Shown: positions 25,477-36,523 of the stretch, piece after piece | How the letters are laid out: every line of letters starts with the position of its first letter | Position numbering within the stretch: position 1 is the first letter of the stretch | NCBI GenBank assembly: GCA_024811115.1 | Contig: JAKOGH010000254.1 | Span: 1-60,049, forward strand | Length of the DNA: 60,049 nt | Origin: Terana coerulea | Lineage: Eukaryota; Basidiomycota; Agaricomycetes; Polyporales; Phanerochaetaceae | Direction of reading: 5' to 3' | Notes under the pieces: model-generated | The model's database searches: none | Seen by the model: only the letters and a program-made list of their open reading frames with translations | Told to the model about the DNA's origin: nothing | Translations under genes and position numbers: made by a program

Positions 25477-26827
25477 TTAATTCTGCCGCGGCACGTATTT
25501 GACCCCCAGAATACCATCAACAACGTCCTGAAATGAGCATCAACTACACATTGGTGGCACGTACAGCGGGACCACTCACGTCTAAAGCCTGAGCTGCTTG
25601 CCTTGTCCTCTCTTGGTCCGTCTTCAGGTTGTTCATGAATGCCTGTCGGCTGGACTTTGATATCGCGGCTTTTTTCGCCTCATCCTCCTTAGCTAATCGC
25701 TGAGGTTCGCTCGCGTCCCATTCCCGCTGAAGCTCAGCTGTCCACCGTCGCCACTCAGGTCTTGACTTCAACACACGGAATAGCGTCGCGCTGTCCGTGT
25801 GATGGTACGGGAACTGAGCTTGGATGCCAGCCAGAATTCTTGAAACTTCGTCCATTTCTCTGATAGTCGCTGTATCTTGAGAACGGTCCGAGCGGGTAGA
25901 CTGGCGTTCGGAGCTTCGCCAGCCTCGAAGAAAGGTGAGGTGGTCATTGTGAGATAGTAGGAATGGGTACGGATCAGGTGCGGGTTTATCATGTTTGAGT
26001 TGAGCGTGGTCGGATACAACTGCCGGGTGGTAGTCACTGAAGGAATTCTCGAGGAAGTCGGCGTCACGCTGAATGTAAGTGTCAGCTTAGGAGCTGGCGA
26101 GCAATTGAATGTTGAGTGCTTACGTATTTTCTCCATTTTCGTTCCCATCTTGGATCTTCTAAGCTGCTCACATCGTGCTGGTCCCGGCGGACTATACGCC
26201 TTGTCCAGCTCGGCGACGGTCTGACAGGTTTCTTGAAACCTTCGCTGCCCGACAGCGCCCTCCTGCCATGTTCAGTAGGATTGTGAAGTCGCTCTTCCTT
26301 TTGAATTGCCCCAGCTATAAGTCCCAGGCTCTGGTCAACATCTGACGTCCGTGCTCACCTCAACCCGCTTTGACCACCCTGCAATCTCCCGTACCTTTTG
26401 CATCTTGTCAAGGACAGGTTCAGCTTCGAGGCAGTTCCCGAGCTGTCTATTATGAGGTCTGTTGGAGCCACTAGCACGCTTAAATGCGTCAGACAGAGTG
26501 AGGGCTGCATTCCATATTGCGCCCACTCACGTTGCTGTCCTCGACCACCATCATCTCTTCTGAACCCCCGTCTGCCGCATCGCTACTGCCCCGAGCGCCT
26601 TCTCTTGGTCTAAGCAGTACTCTTCTCAACAGTTCATTACTGACGCGAGGATGTGCTCACATGGTGGGTTTGGTATGGCTGTGCCTCCTTGAAGTGGAGG
26701 CTACTCGGGGTGTTTGTCGCGAGGCGAGCGGACGACAATGGCTCGGAGAGAATGACGTCAGACTATAAGCAGGGCTTCGATATGTCTGAGGTGAAAGAGA
26801 TGAAGCATAGGAGCGTGCGAGGTTCAT
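25477..26827 (-). CDS. Putative mitochondrial protein of unknown function
   Basis: Assembled from six or seven exons, ATG 26827 to stop 25477. The N-terminus (MNLARSYASSLSPQTYRSPA and onward) is rich in Arg and Ser and lacks acidic residues for about 55 positions, as in mitochondrial presequences. Later exons encode VEPVLDKMQKVREIAGW-like helical sequence, then PRWERKWRKYRDADFLEN, then a helical C-terminal part with FRVLKSRPEWRRWTAELQRE and LAKEDEAKKAAISKSSR. The protein ends DGILGVKYVPRQN. Introns are seen at about 26660-26612, 26537-26487, 26366-26322, 26123-26072 and 25580-25529. The 26366-26322 junction needs either a 28-nt intron or one extra G in the run near 26310. I do not recognise the family; a role in mitochondrial complex assembly would be a guess. 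Confidence 0.65.
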
Positions 26828-27110
26828 TCGATGCTAGAGACTTGGTAGCGGGAGGGAGAGGTCGGTATCGGCTGGGCGGTACCTTGTGGCGCCCGGAGGA
26901 TGCCGAGGTGGGCTCGAGTACTCCGAGCCTGAAGCTTGCCTGAGGTAACTTGACTTACACTACTTACCGTGAGGACAAGTAGTGTGCGGACTTAGGCTGT
27001 ACATCCGCAGACAGTATAATCATGCATAACTACAGTAACCTAACACAGTGCACCGTGCCGAATTTAAAAGATATATCTGGGTAATTGGCAAAGCCCTGCC
27101 ACCTTTCATA

Positions 27111-28525
27111 CTAAGCCGCTGCAGCGATAGTCTGAGTTCGCGCTTCATCATGCTCAGTGCCTCGACTAGCATGCCAAGTCTCCGGGCCCTGTAATAAGCA
27201 ATGCCATTAACTCCTTGCTTGTCTGGCAGACTTCTCTAGGTACATACCGTGCGGTTTTTGATTCTCTGGTTCTTGATCCTGCGCGCAAACCACTCCTGTG
27301 AAGTCTGTCCAGTGTGAAAGCGGGCGGGATCTGCAGACTTCGCCACCGCATCAGCGATAATGGAGCTCTTCTCAGTCAGCGCACGGAGTTCCGCCTTGTT
27401 GCCTGGACGGGTAAAGAACACAAGCGACCACCGAGCGTAGGCAGCTTGATCTTTTGGAGGGGTCCTAAGCACACGGCGGTCAGCGACCTCAGCTCTGCGA
27501 ACCTGCGGAAAAGCTTACACAACACGATGCAGGTTGGAGCGAAGGATGCCACCGCTGAAGACAGCTAGCGCATCACCAACGTTGCAGATAGCGTGTCCTG
27601 GTAGTGGCTAGAGCAGATGTGAAAGTTAGATAAAGATACCGATGGCACACATAACGACTCGCCTTGATATAGTACCAACCCTCAGTGCCCGGCGGGTAGA
27701 CCTGAAGACCACCAAGCCTGTTATGGAGGAAAGACTGGCAGACACTTGTTAGCATAACTGATCAGAAGGCCGACCAGCCGACTGACCAAAGAACCGAAAT
27801 CGGTATGTGCACCAAGTGCCTGCCTCTCGGGGCTCATCTGCTGTGCAGGGGGTTCTTGATACACCTGGCCTCGCTGCCACTTGGGTCGAGGAGCTTGTGC
27901 TGTTCAGCCAGGGTCCCCTTGGGCAAGCCAAGCTTGTCGTTGAAGACCTCTAGAACCTTTTCGTTGATATCGACGGACTTCTGGACGAAAGGGCTTGATG
28001 GTGTTCTCCATGCGGTCGTTGACAGTGCGGGGGTAGGTGCGGTGAACAGTGGCTGGGTAAGCCAAAGCGTCGTCTTTGGACACGTTAATGAACTCGACAG
28101 TGTCCTTCAGTCCAGTGTCATCGACGGCATTGGCACCGGCAGCCTTGTAGCTGCGAATGTATTGTATCTCCGTATCAAATGAAACAATTCTTCAGACGTA
28201 CCCAAATGACACTCCGTCGTCTCCCTGCTCGAATTGCATCTTCTCAGCCAAGGGCAAGTCCATAGTCTCCGCGCCCATTTCGAACATAGCATCCACTTCC
28301 GCATCGACTCCGTGGTTCTTCAAGCTGAGGGTCGAGTGAGCATTCAACAAAATGGCAAGGTATTGGACGAGTCACGTACTACCAGAAACCCAGGTTTGTA
28401 GCAGCTTCCCACAGCTTGTCAATCTCGCCCTCATCGCCAGCCTTGATGAGCTCGTAGTCGATGACGAGTAGAGGGTGAGCCGGTACGTCTTCAGGGAAGG
28501 AAGGGTAGCTGGTGAGGGCTTGCAT
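27111..28525 (-). CDS. 2-oxoglutarate/Fe(II)-dependent dioxygenase A (isopenicillin N synthase-like)
   Basis: Starts at ATG 28525 (MQALTSYPSFPEDVPAHPLL) and ends at 27111. An N-terminal DIOX_N-type region contains LWEAATNLGFWYLKNHG, then FEMGAETMDLPLAEKM. The Fe(II) site is GAHTDFGSL (His-x-Asp) with a distal His in GGILRSNLHRVV. The 2-oxoglutarate-binding R-x-S is in ARWSLVFFTRPG. It is a paralogue of dioxygenases B and C near 55-59 kb, with the same intron after NQRIKNRT and the same C-terminal GPETWHASRGTEH. Two opposing single-base indels break the frame between about 27990 (extra A in the A run) and 27851 (G run one short). Correcting both gives a continuous, family-like sequence. Sequence error or recent inactivation cannot be separated here. 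Confidence 0.9.
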
Positions 28526-28602
28526 TGTTGACTAGGTAGTACGATGTATGGGAGGGAAGAAGTATGCGTTCGCTGCAGTGTGCATCTGTCCTTTCGGACA
28601 AA

Positions 28603-28614
28603 GGTATATATACC
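28603..28614 (-). promoter_or_regulatory. TATA box of dioxygenase A
   Basis: Palindromic GGTATATATACC, about 80 bp upstream of the ATG at 28525. Confidence 0.65.
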
Positions 28615-29742
28615 CTTCTGCTGCTACGGGCATAGCGTCAATTATACAACACAAGCAGCCGCCAGGAGCTAGCTGCTCACCTGAACTGGTTCTTCGCCGC
28701 TCGCCGATGGCTGCTTCTTTTAGACGTCACCACATGCCGCTAAATTGGCCCAGCACCAATCCGAAGGTAGCCTCCGCCATTCTTTGCTCCCTTCCCCGAG
28801 TCATTTGGTCCGATTCCGACTGTGTGTGAGAGCTAACCTGCGAGTCGTCGCTTGTACCCCGAGCGAAGTCGGTAACATTGTCCATTACCGCAGAAGGTTT
28901 TCCTTACTTCCCCTTGCTCATTGGTCTCACTTCTCCACATGATTAGGCGAGTTCTTGCCTGTTCTTGCGCCTATGATGAGATGTATTACTGGATTGTCTT
29001 CGCAGAAGCGTCGGAGGCCGAGGTATGATCCTCGAGCTAGGGAAAACGAGTTAATTCGAGGACATCAGCTACCGGCTAGAGACAGAAGGTATGTTGTTGC
29101 TAGGAATGACTGGTGTGAAGCGTGCAAATGGTAAGGAGGATAACAGAGCTGCAGTAAGCAGACAATGACAGACATGACGGAGAACGCCAAGATCTCATCG
29201 GGCAATCACATCAAATCCGTTTATGGAAGCCAAACCTTGAACCAAGTCCGCCACCTTGCCGCCACCAGCAGCCAAAGCGATGGGTGAAGTGTTCGACGTA
29301 GGTCGTCAAGGACACTTCTGGGACAGTGCGCTCCGCTTTCTGCTAAAACTTGTTTCATCATACAGAGAAGGTCACAGCGGGACCAAGTATCGGAAACCCT
29401 ACGGACTTTTAGCGCGTGTATCTCACCCACGCAGGCCATACCGGCATGGTCGCAGCCATGGGCCATTGGATAATCCAGGCTGTGTCATTTCTAGCTGCCT
29501 ACGAAAGAGACGTAAGCTGTTATTTTCCATTGCCAGATGCTATGGTCGGTCCCATGCAGAAGGCAGATATACGAGCGCTGGCAGCTGGCGCAGCCGATGG
29601 CGTCCGCCGACCAATGGCCGAGAAACAAAGGCCGTGTCTCGTATTCTGCCCGCATGTAGCGCAGTTACCCATCTCAGTCTACAGCTATTAGCAATTGTCT
29701 GCAATCATTCTCGTCGAGGATCCACACAAAGAATCGACGCCT

Positions 29743-29762
29743 ACTCGACTCGACTCGACTCG
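29743..29762. repeat. (ACTCG)4 microsatellite
   Basis: Four tandem copies of ACTCG. No associated feature. Confidence 0.9.
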
Positions 29763-30954
29763 TAGTGTATTTCTACGCCAATCAGGGCCCAGGCGAGGGA
29801 AACACTGTAGCAATACGCTATAGAGCCTAAAATTGAACTGCGCTTACCTCATCTATAGTCTTATTGAATGGCGAGACTTGCTTCTGCCGATCCGATACGG
29901 TGCAATAACCGCGCGAAGCCCTTCATCTTGCTCAATTGAAGGCTTTCGTTCGTGGTACCACAAATAGCTCGGGTATTCGGCAATGCGCGGCAGTGTCTCA
30001 GTCGGGGACGGTTCGTGCAAGTGGTTGGTTCCAAGGCTTGTATAAACCTATTCATGTCGCATGTAGAGCGTATATTCGAAAGCGATCATGTGCATAGGTT
30101 AAAAGCATCGCTCAATAATTTTCTTTAGACAGCACTGAGGGAGGAGCTGACAAGCATAGGGCTGTGCTGGCGTAAACACTCACCTTGCGGCTTGGGAGGA
30201 GTTTAATCTAAGCTGTTCATGGGCAGTGTAGTACCTCTTCTGAGTCAGTGACTCGCTGGCTCCGAATCGGACGGCTCCACCTTGGTTTAAATCTGGGCTC
30301 ATCTACTCATCGGCAGTTTTACAGAGCATCAGATGCATGAGCAAAGGTGGACATCAAAGATCCAGTCAACGATGGAGCGCTGGCGTCTTGAACTCCTGAC
30401 TTGCGACACCGGCAGGTTGACGGCCAGAATCTTTGCGGCGCGGTGATTTCCGCCTCAGGCTAGTTTTTACCCTTAACGAGAGGTGGGGCATGTTCGCGAT
30501 CGACGCGTAATGTCACAAACTTGAAGTCTTGCTACCGTATGAAGTGCTTTATTATAAATTTCTCTATTAAGCAGCTTTCCAAATTACTAAATTAAATGCA
30601 CTATTAGCACAGACGTAAGTTAGTCAATGTGTACTATAAAGCGAAAACGACTTTACTAGTAGTGAGTTGAACTGGACATAATACAGCCCGCCTACTTCCC
30701 GTTGCATTCGCCATTGTGCGCTCAATTTTCCAGATCGTGTCATCGGGTCCGTAAAACCGCCAGTGCTCGGCAGCATTGCTTCGTAGAACGTCAAAGCAAC
30801 GGCAGGAGCCACAACCATACCACGAACGTAGTCTTCTGGCAGGTAGCGACGCTTCCGTCACGCGTTTGCTGTACAGGCTGGGCTGTCTTCAGCCTGACTG
30901 ATCTTGTGTCAAGACAATCCCCCCAAATGGGACAGGAGAGCCTTCCACAGGGTC

Positions 30955-31517
30955 CTATGCAGCATGTGGGTGCTTGCGGTGATGTGTTTTCAAATTCGAC
31001 TTGGTAGTGAACTGTTTTCCGCAGCCCGGAAAGGGACAGACGTAGTCTTGAAAGTGCAACCATGAGCCCGTTTGCATCATTGACCGTGCTACACTGACCT
31101 TTTGCTTTTGAGTGGACAACGCGATGAGCATCTAATGCACTCGGCCTATCAAGAGCAGCGTCGGTATTTGCAAGACACATAACTTCAAGCTGGCGGCCGA
31201 CCTCTTAAACCGTTTTTGACACGTCTCACAGACATATTTTCGTTTCGCGTACTCGTCGTTAGCCTGCTGTTGTCGGATATAAGCATCCGAGACAGTAGTG
31301 AACAAGCGATACTCACCGAAGGCTGGCTGCTGGCTTGATCCGAATGCTCCGCACCACGGTCATTATTTCCCTGCGATCCACTCGAGAAATATTCTCCGAT
31401 TCCGGGAGCAAACCGTCAGGGCCAGGAAGTCAGTTGTCAAGTATATTACTCACCAGGGAAGACTTCCCTTATGCTTGGCAGAGAGACGGATACGTTCGGG
31501 GGCGCGTTGTCAGGCAT
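30955..31517 (-). CDS. C2H2 zinc-finger protein A (two fingers)
   Basis: Five short exons from ATG 31517 to stop 30955. The N-terminus (MPDNAPPNVSVSLPSIREVFP) joins to EYFSSGSQGNN across an intron. Basic residues (YAKRKY) precede finger 1: C-E-T-C-QKRFKR then PSALDAHRVVH, split by an intron. Finger 2 is CPFPGCGKQFTTKSNLKTHH with spacing Cys-x4-Cys. The protein ends HRKHPHAA. This architecture, a short SLPSIRE motif plus two C-terminal fingers, suits a sequence-specific transcription factor. Its targets are unknown. Genes B (33.7 kb) and C (53.4 kb) share exon structure and motif order. Confidence 0.85.
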
Positions 31518-33701
31518 GGTGGTGGGCGCACTGCAGGGCTGGCGATGGAAGCTTTTGGTTGTGCATACGAGGTGTTTTCATAGTCGTACGTACGGGGTGT
31601 TGTCAAACCCTATCGTGCGCATGCACTGCCCCGCAGCTAGGGGGAGCCCGACCGGGCAGATTGCCATTCGTCGCGATAACACTGAGTGTGGGGCTGTAGT
31701 AGACACCTTCCGGGCTTCGGAACGTTATGAAGACGAATAGGTGCGGAGAGCAAGAAAACATGTTGAAATGGGTACCAAACGGCGATGCATGGTTCGTGAC
31801 TCGCCATAGTTTGTGCCCCACCATTCGCGGAATGAGAGTTGACGCCTCCCTGCCACATCGGAGGACGGAAGGGGAGCGGGACCCGTCGTACGGACTTTTT
31901 CGTTGCAATCTACCAGTGCCTCAGGTTGTGCGTCAGCAAATACTGCAATATAGAGGGGGCGCCTTACTTGCTTGATTATATTGGTGGATTCTGATGCTTG
32001 AGCTGAAGTGCCGTGCGCTATCTCATTTATCGACCGTATTGGGACACACAACAGGCCGACCTTGTCATGCTTGGTAATTATTTGAAAATTGCTGCAGCGT
32101 GGTTTTCTTATTTTCGACGGGGCTATTACAATCAGCTAGCAAGCGCAAGTGTCCAACGCGGAATAACTTTGCGGATATGAACTCAAAGAGTACCCAGCTC
32201 CGTACTGACCGCCGGTGCATCGCTTCCTAAGACGTGTTTTCAGGTACCAGCTCAGTGATATAGTAGAAGCGTGCGCTGTAGCTGTGCAATATAGTGGTCA
32301 AATCAGTTCTCAATTTATGCTCACTGAACAGTGCAAACGGGCGTACCGCAAGGGCAATCAGCGGCGTGGCACTCATCATCGATCATGCGCAGGTGTCGGA
32401 CGGCCGAAAGATCTTCAAAGACGATCCCCGGCCACACCGCGCATAGCTACAGTTTCCTTCTGTGGACGTATTGGCTTGAAAAGTCTCGATTTCTGAGGCT
32501 GCTTCCTGCTTCACCGAAGTTGCCGCAAGCAGAGATGCAAGCGGCCGACAGGGCTAGGCTGATCACCCCTGCACCAAAACTTTGGGAATGAGTTGAGATT
32601 TGGAAATTGAGGAAGGAACGTCCGTACACCGCGGAAACACTAGCAGTGCGAGAAGATGTACAGCAAGAGTCACAATATTCTTCTGGTCCCGTTTTGACCG
32701 TGCTCTCGTGTGCGTGCATTCAACAGACTTGAGCACAGCGCAGGACTTCTCGTGCAGCCACCCAAGCTGTCAGCTAAGAGTCAGTGGACACGCGTCCGGG
32801 CCCGGGGAGTGGTTTGCTTGTCGCACTACGCAGCTGGCGAAGACGGGGCACAATGTGGAGACGGCTGAGGGTTTTCCCTGGGCTACAAACCCGGTCCGAC
32901 ATGAGCGGACGCCCAAGACAACGAAGAAAGAACATCCACACCCCGGAGGGGAGGGTCGAGACACACAGCATGCCAGCAGCAGCGCCAGGGGTCGCCGCGA
33001 GACTCCATGAAAGTGAGAGTGAGAAAATGTTCTGAGGACCGGAAGATGGATGAGTGGGCTAGTACTACTAGTATATATATAGTTCAATGCAGTACTTAGC
33101 AGAGAATCGTGTAGGCCGTGGTCGTGGTCGTAGTCGAAGCTTTGAAGAACGAAAGCGCCTAGGCCTTGGCATCACAATTAATATCACATCTCTTCCGTGA
33201 CCGCCCGTTTCATTGACCGCGGTGTACGCTGCTTGGAGGCAGGAGCCTTCGTGGCACGGTCATTCCCGACTTTGTACTTTGGTGATCTGTAGAGCGGGAT
33301 ACTGGTGTGGTCGACCACGATGACCAAGTATTGAATTTTGTCTTGATACATTAAGTGACCGGCTCCTAACTCGTCAAGATCAACCTCAGTTATAGGTGAG
33401 ATAATACATTGCGTATCCGCAACTCTGGTAATTTATGATGACTCCGACGCGGTTCGTATACAGGTCTATATAGCGACTCTATGACGGGGCTACGCCAATG
33501 ATCTTTTGTGCTGTACATGCCACCAGCACGGAAGTCCGCGACAAAGACGAGGTATGGATGCCAGCGATGCTATGCAGGATTTCGGTCTGCGGAAGGATAA
33601 AGAGGGCACATCATACCAGAGTACCACGAACCAGCATGGCACGCTGCCACTGGCGGCGCTCTCGCAAAACGATCGCGTTTGAGGAATAGATAAAGGCGGA
33701 C
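31518..33701. other. Intergenic region between C2H2 genes A and B
   Basis: No coding sequence is recognised. The open frames at 32.6-33.1 kb on both strands overlap each other and show no motif. Copy 1 of a 100-bp dispersed repeat lies at 33112-33222, about 500 bp downstream of gene B. Confidence 0.45.
33112..33222. repeat. Dispersed repeat, copy 1
   Basis: Shares about 100 bp with 36270-36370. The core AACGAAAGCGCCTAGGCCT and the later TCTTCCGTGACCG are nearly the same in both copies. Each copy lies near the 3' side of a minus-strand gene. Origin unknown. Confidence 0.75.
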
Positions 33702-34350
33702 TCACTCCACGCGCTCTGAGTTCTGAGTCCTTGCTTTGTCTCCAGAAAATATTGGAGGGTCGAGAGCAGCGCCCTGTGCATCTGGCTTGTGCACTCGGTG
33801 GTGTCGTTTCATGTTGAACCTGGTGCTGAACTGCTTCTGCACAGCCCGGGAAGGGGCATACGGGATCTGAAAAGCAAGAACGGTGAGCCCCGGCATGCAT
33901 GGGATGTACTGTTGCATTCAACTCTAGCCTTCGAGTGTACCACGCGATGGGCATTCAACCCGCTCTTCCTGGCAAGCACAGCATCAGTGCATGAACGACC
34001 TTTAGACGCCTCTAGTGCAAGTCGACCACCACTGACCTATCGAAACGCATGGGGCAAATTTCACAGGCAAATTTTCGCTTCGCGTACGCGTCGCCGTGCT
34101 GATGTCGGGAGCGAGCACTTGGCAGCGGTGGACGAGCGATGCCCATGGCGGGCGTCGCGGTGTCGCGGCCGCTGGCGTGACCCGCATGCTCTACACCGTG
34201 GCCGTCAACACTGTTAGCTGCACTTGAGAAGTGTTCTGCGGCGTGACATGTCAGCGCATGAAGCTAGCCTTTAGCGAGACTGCTCGCCGGGGAACATATC
34301 CCTGATGGGAGGCAGGGAGATGGGTGGGCCCGGGGCTCGTGGCCAGACAT
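33702..34350 (-). CDS. C2H2 zinc-finger protein B (two fingers, frame-broken)
   Basis: Paralogue of C2H2 proteins A and C. The N-terminal motif PPISLPPIRDMFP lies at about 34327-34285. The plausible ATG at 34350 (MSGHEP) is one base out of frame with it, across the C run in GAGCCCCGGG. The first intron has a GC donor (CCCCG|GCGAGC) and rejoins at EHFSSAANS, as in gene A. Finger 1 is CEICPMRFDR plus SGLNAHRVVH, split by an intron. Finger 2 is CPFPGCA then KQFSTRFNMKRHH, with one surplus base between the two parts near 33830. The C-terminal tail is longer than in gene A. Both breaks look like small indels in an otherwise well-kept gene; a decaying copy is the alternative. Confidence 0.75.
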
Positions 34351-36258
34351 TGTTGGGTTGCGCCGTAGGGCTGCCGCCCAAAAGTGTCCGTTTATACGGA
34401 CCAGCCGTCCTCAAACCCAATATCGCTGTGCACGCGCCACCCTACGCTGCTAGAGGAAGCCCGAAGGGCTACGGGCCACCTGCGCGGAGGTTGTAGATTG
34501 TAATATGATCAAAGCCGACTGTGCCACAGAAAACGAGAGTGCCACGGAGAAAAGATAGTGGGGTGAACTTGAAGTACGGTCAGACCGCTGGTCTGCAATG
34601 CTGGGATGTTGTCTAACTCGCGGCACTGTGGGTCCCGCCATTTGCATTTCGCACTTGGGAGGCGACGTCGGATACAGGGAAGAGAACCTAATACAACCAT
34701 GGCGTTTCGTGCCTTGCTCCCTGGCTCACGACAATGTGGGCGCCACAATTCGTGTGACAGAACTCGGACGCGATACTTGCACTGCTACGTTGGATGCTGG
34801 CAACAAAGTCTAACACCACAGAGCGGCCTTCGGTCGCTTGCCTTTGGTCATAGCCTCCTCTAAAGCGAGATCAGCTGCCTGTTCAAGATATTGAGGCTCA
34901 TATCAAGCATCGAAACGCCTTACCTGCTTGGGGTGGACTGTTTGATTCCGATCTCCAAGCTGCAACGCCACCCACCGTTCGATGGAAAGGGTTCGTACCG
35001 GGGCCCACAAACTACCGACGTCGGAACGTACGGTCATCTTTTGGTCCCCGGCCCCGTTCTGCCGAGAAGCTTAACGTAAATCTTGTGGATAAATCCTGCT
35101 GAGGAAGGCGCACGCACATAGGGCCTCGGAATAACGAACAGGATGTATAATCTTGTAAGCACCGGTGATACAGCATGCCGTTACTAACAGAGGTGCAACG
35201 ATTATAGGACAGATACAAAGGATAACGCTGCTAGTCTGCACTGGAGGAATACACACCATCTATCCCGGCCGATGCACTGTTTCTTGAGACGTAGTTCATT
35301 TCAGCCTAGCGCCTTAAAAGGCGCGGGCCACTAGCCTCGCGGCGGCGGCAGTTCTTTCGGTGGACATGCCCAAGGAGATTCGCTTTCGGGCTATTGCATG
35401 ATCGTGAGAACTGTATGAACACTTCGCGCATACACAGTGCGCTCAACGACACGGCAGGCTGTTACTCGGCGTGTTTTATATCGTCAACATGCAACATACC
35501 TCGTAGCCTGCATTCAAAGACCACACCTCCGTCTGCTGCCTCCGTCAACAAGCACGTGCCGGACTACAGCCCGTGATGCGCGGCTCGATGGGCTCTGCAG
35601 TGTACACTGCTTCGCATGCACAAGGAGGACCTTGCGCGTGCCGGATGTGTGTATGCCTGAAAGAAGAAACGGATTGTCAGCGGAGGTGTGCCGTCAAGGG
35701 GCATGGCGACGCACCTCCTCCCGTATCTTCCCTAACGGCGTATGCCGTTTATGCACGAGAGCGACGAGGAGGAAGAAGAACCTGTGAGCAGTCGCCGGCG
35801 GCATGTGTCCGCGCGTGCAAGAAATTACTGGCTCACTTCCTGTTGTGCATAAGCCCGCCGCTGCCCGGCTCCTTGTCCGTGAATTCTAGATGAGTGCAAT
35901 CCACAGCTAGACGCAAGCCTGGCGCAAACGACCTCCTGGGTGAGAGCAGCAGTGGATCTGGGATGGTACGATTTTCGCTCCAACGACAATTTTGACTGCA
36001 CCGTGGGTCCAACCTTCGCTCTTCCCCCTCCTCGTGCGTTTATGTCTCCGAGGTTTTCCTTCGCACGATTACACGTCCTAGGGCATAGAGGGTAAGGTAT
36101 CGCGAAGAAGGAATACTTATTAGAGACCGTTGTAAAGAAGTGCACTGGCAGCGGTCGCCAGAGTAACAACCGGTTCGGGATCGCCAGCTTCGTACATCGT
36201 AGCAATACGGGTGACGGGGAAAAGCAGTCAAGGCGGTCGGCGCAGGCGAGGAGTAGAC

Positions 36259-36279
36259 ACCACGTACGCCGTACGTGGT
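36259..36279. repeat. Perfect 9-bp inverted repeat
   Basis: ACCACGTAC, a 3-nt spacer, then GTACGTGGT. It could form a hairpin or bind a dimeric factor. It adjoins dispersed repeat copy 2. Confidence 0.8.
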
Positions 36280-36370
36280 CGCGGTGGTGGTCAAAGCTTC
36301 AAAGCACGAAAGCGCCTCGGCCTCGACATCACGCGTATCACACCTTCCGTGACCGTTCGTGACATCTCGC
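36270..36370. repeat. Dispersed repeat, copy 2
   Basis: Matches 33112-33222 in order and orientation: TCAAAGCTT, then GCACGAAAGCGCCTCGGCCT, then CACCTTCCGTGACCG. About 150 bp downstream of the GH79 stop. Confidence 0.75.
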
Positions 36371-36523
36371 GTCTTTGATCGCGACATAACGTCACTGGGT
36401 ATGGCTCACAACCGTCGGGGCAAGCGATATAATGCGGAGGGTATCATTATAAACATGAATAAAACCAGCAAAAATGTGAAATGTGAAAAGCAAACACAAA
36501 AGTCCCACCCCGCGGGGCACGCC

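Larger units (their letters stand above)
28526..30954. other. 2.4 kb intergenic region
   Basis: Beyond the dioxygenase promoter, I recognise no gene. Open frames on both strands at 29.2-29.8 kb have no motif and no splice partners. A short ACTCG tandem repeat lies at 29743-29762. AT-rich sequence at 30.5-30.66 kb probably belongs to the 3' flank of C2H2 protein A. Confidence 0.45.
34351..36523. other. Intergenic region upstream of C2H2 gene B
   Basis: 2.2 kb with no recognised gene. Copy 2 of the dispersed repeat (36270-36370) and a perfect 9-bp inverted repeat (36259-36279) lie at its right end, close to the GH79 stop codon. Confidence 0.45.

Noticed and set aside
30365..30440. Possible minus-strand tRNA (GAGTTCAAGACGCC)
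   Set aside because: The T stem does not pair and no cloverleaf forms.
32600..33087. Overlapping open frames on both strands
   Set aside because: No motif, no introns, and both strands equally open.
35000..35900. Small open frames with Cys-rich stretches
   Set aside because: Cys spacing fits no zinc-finger or other known pattern and the frames are short.
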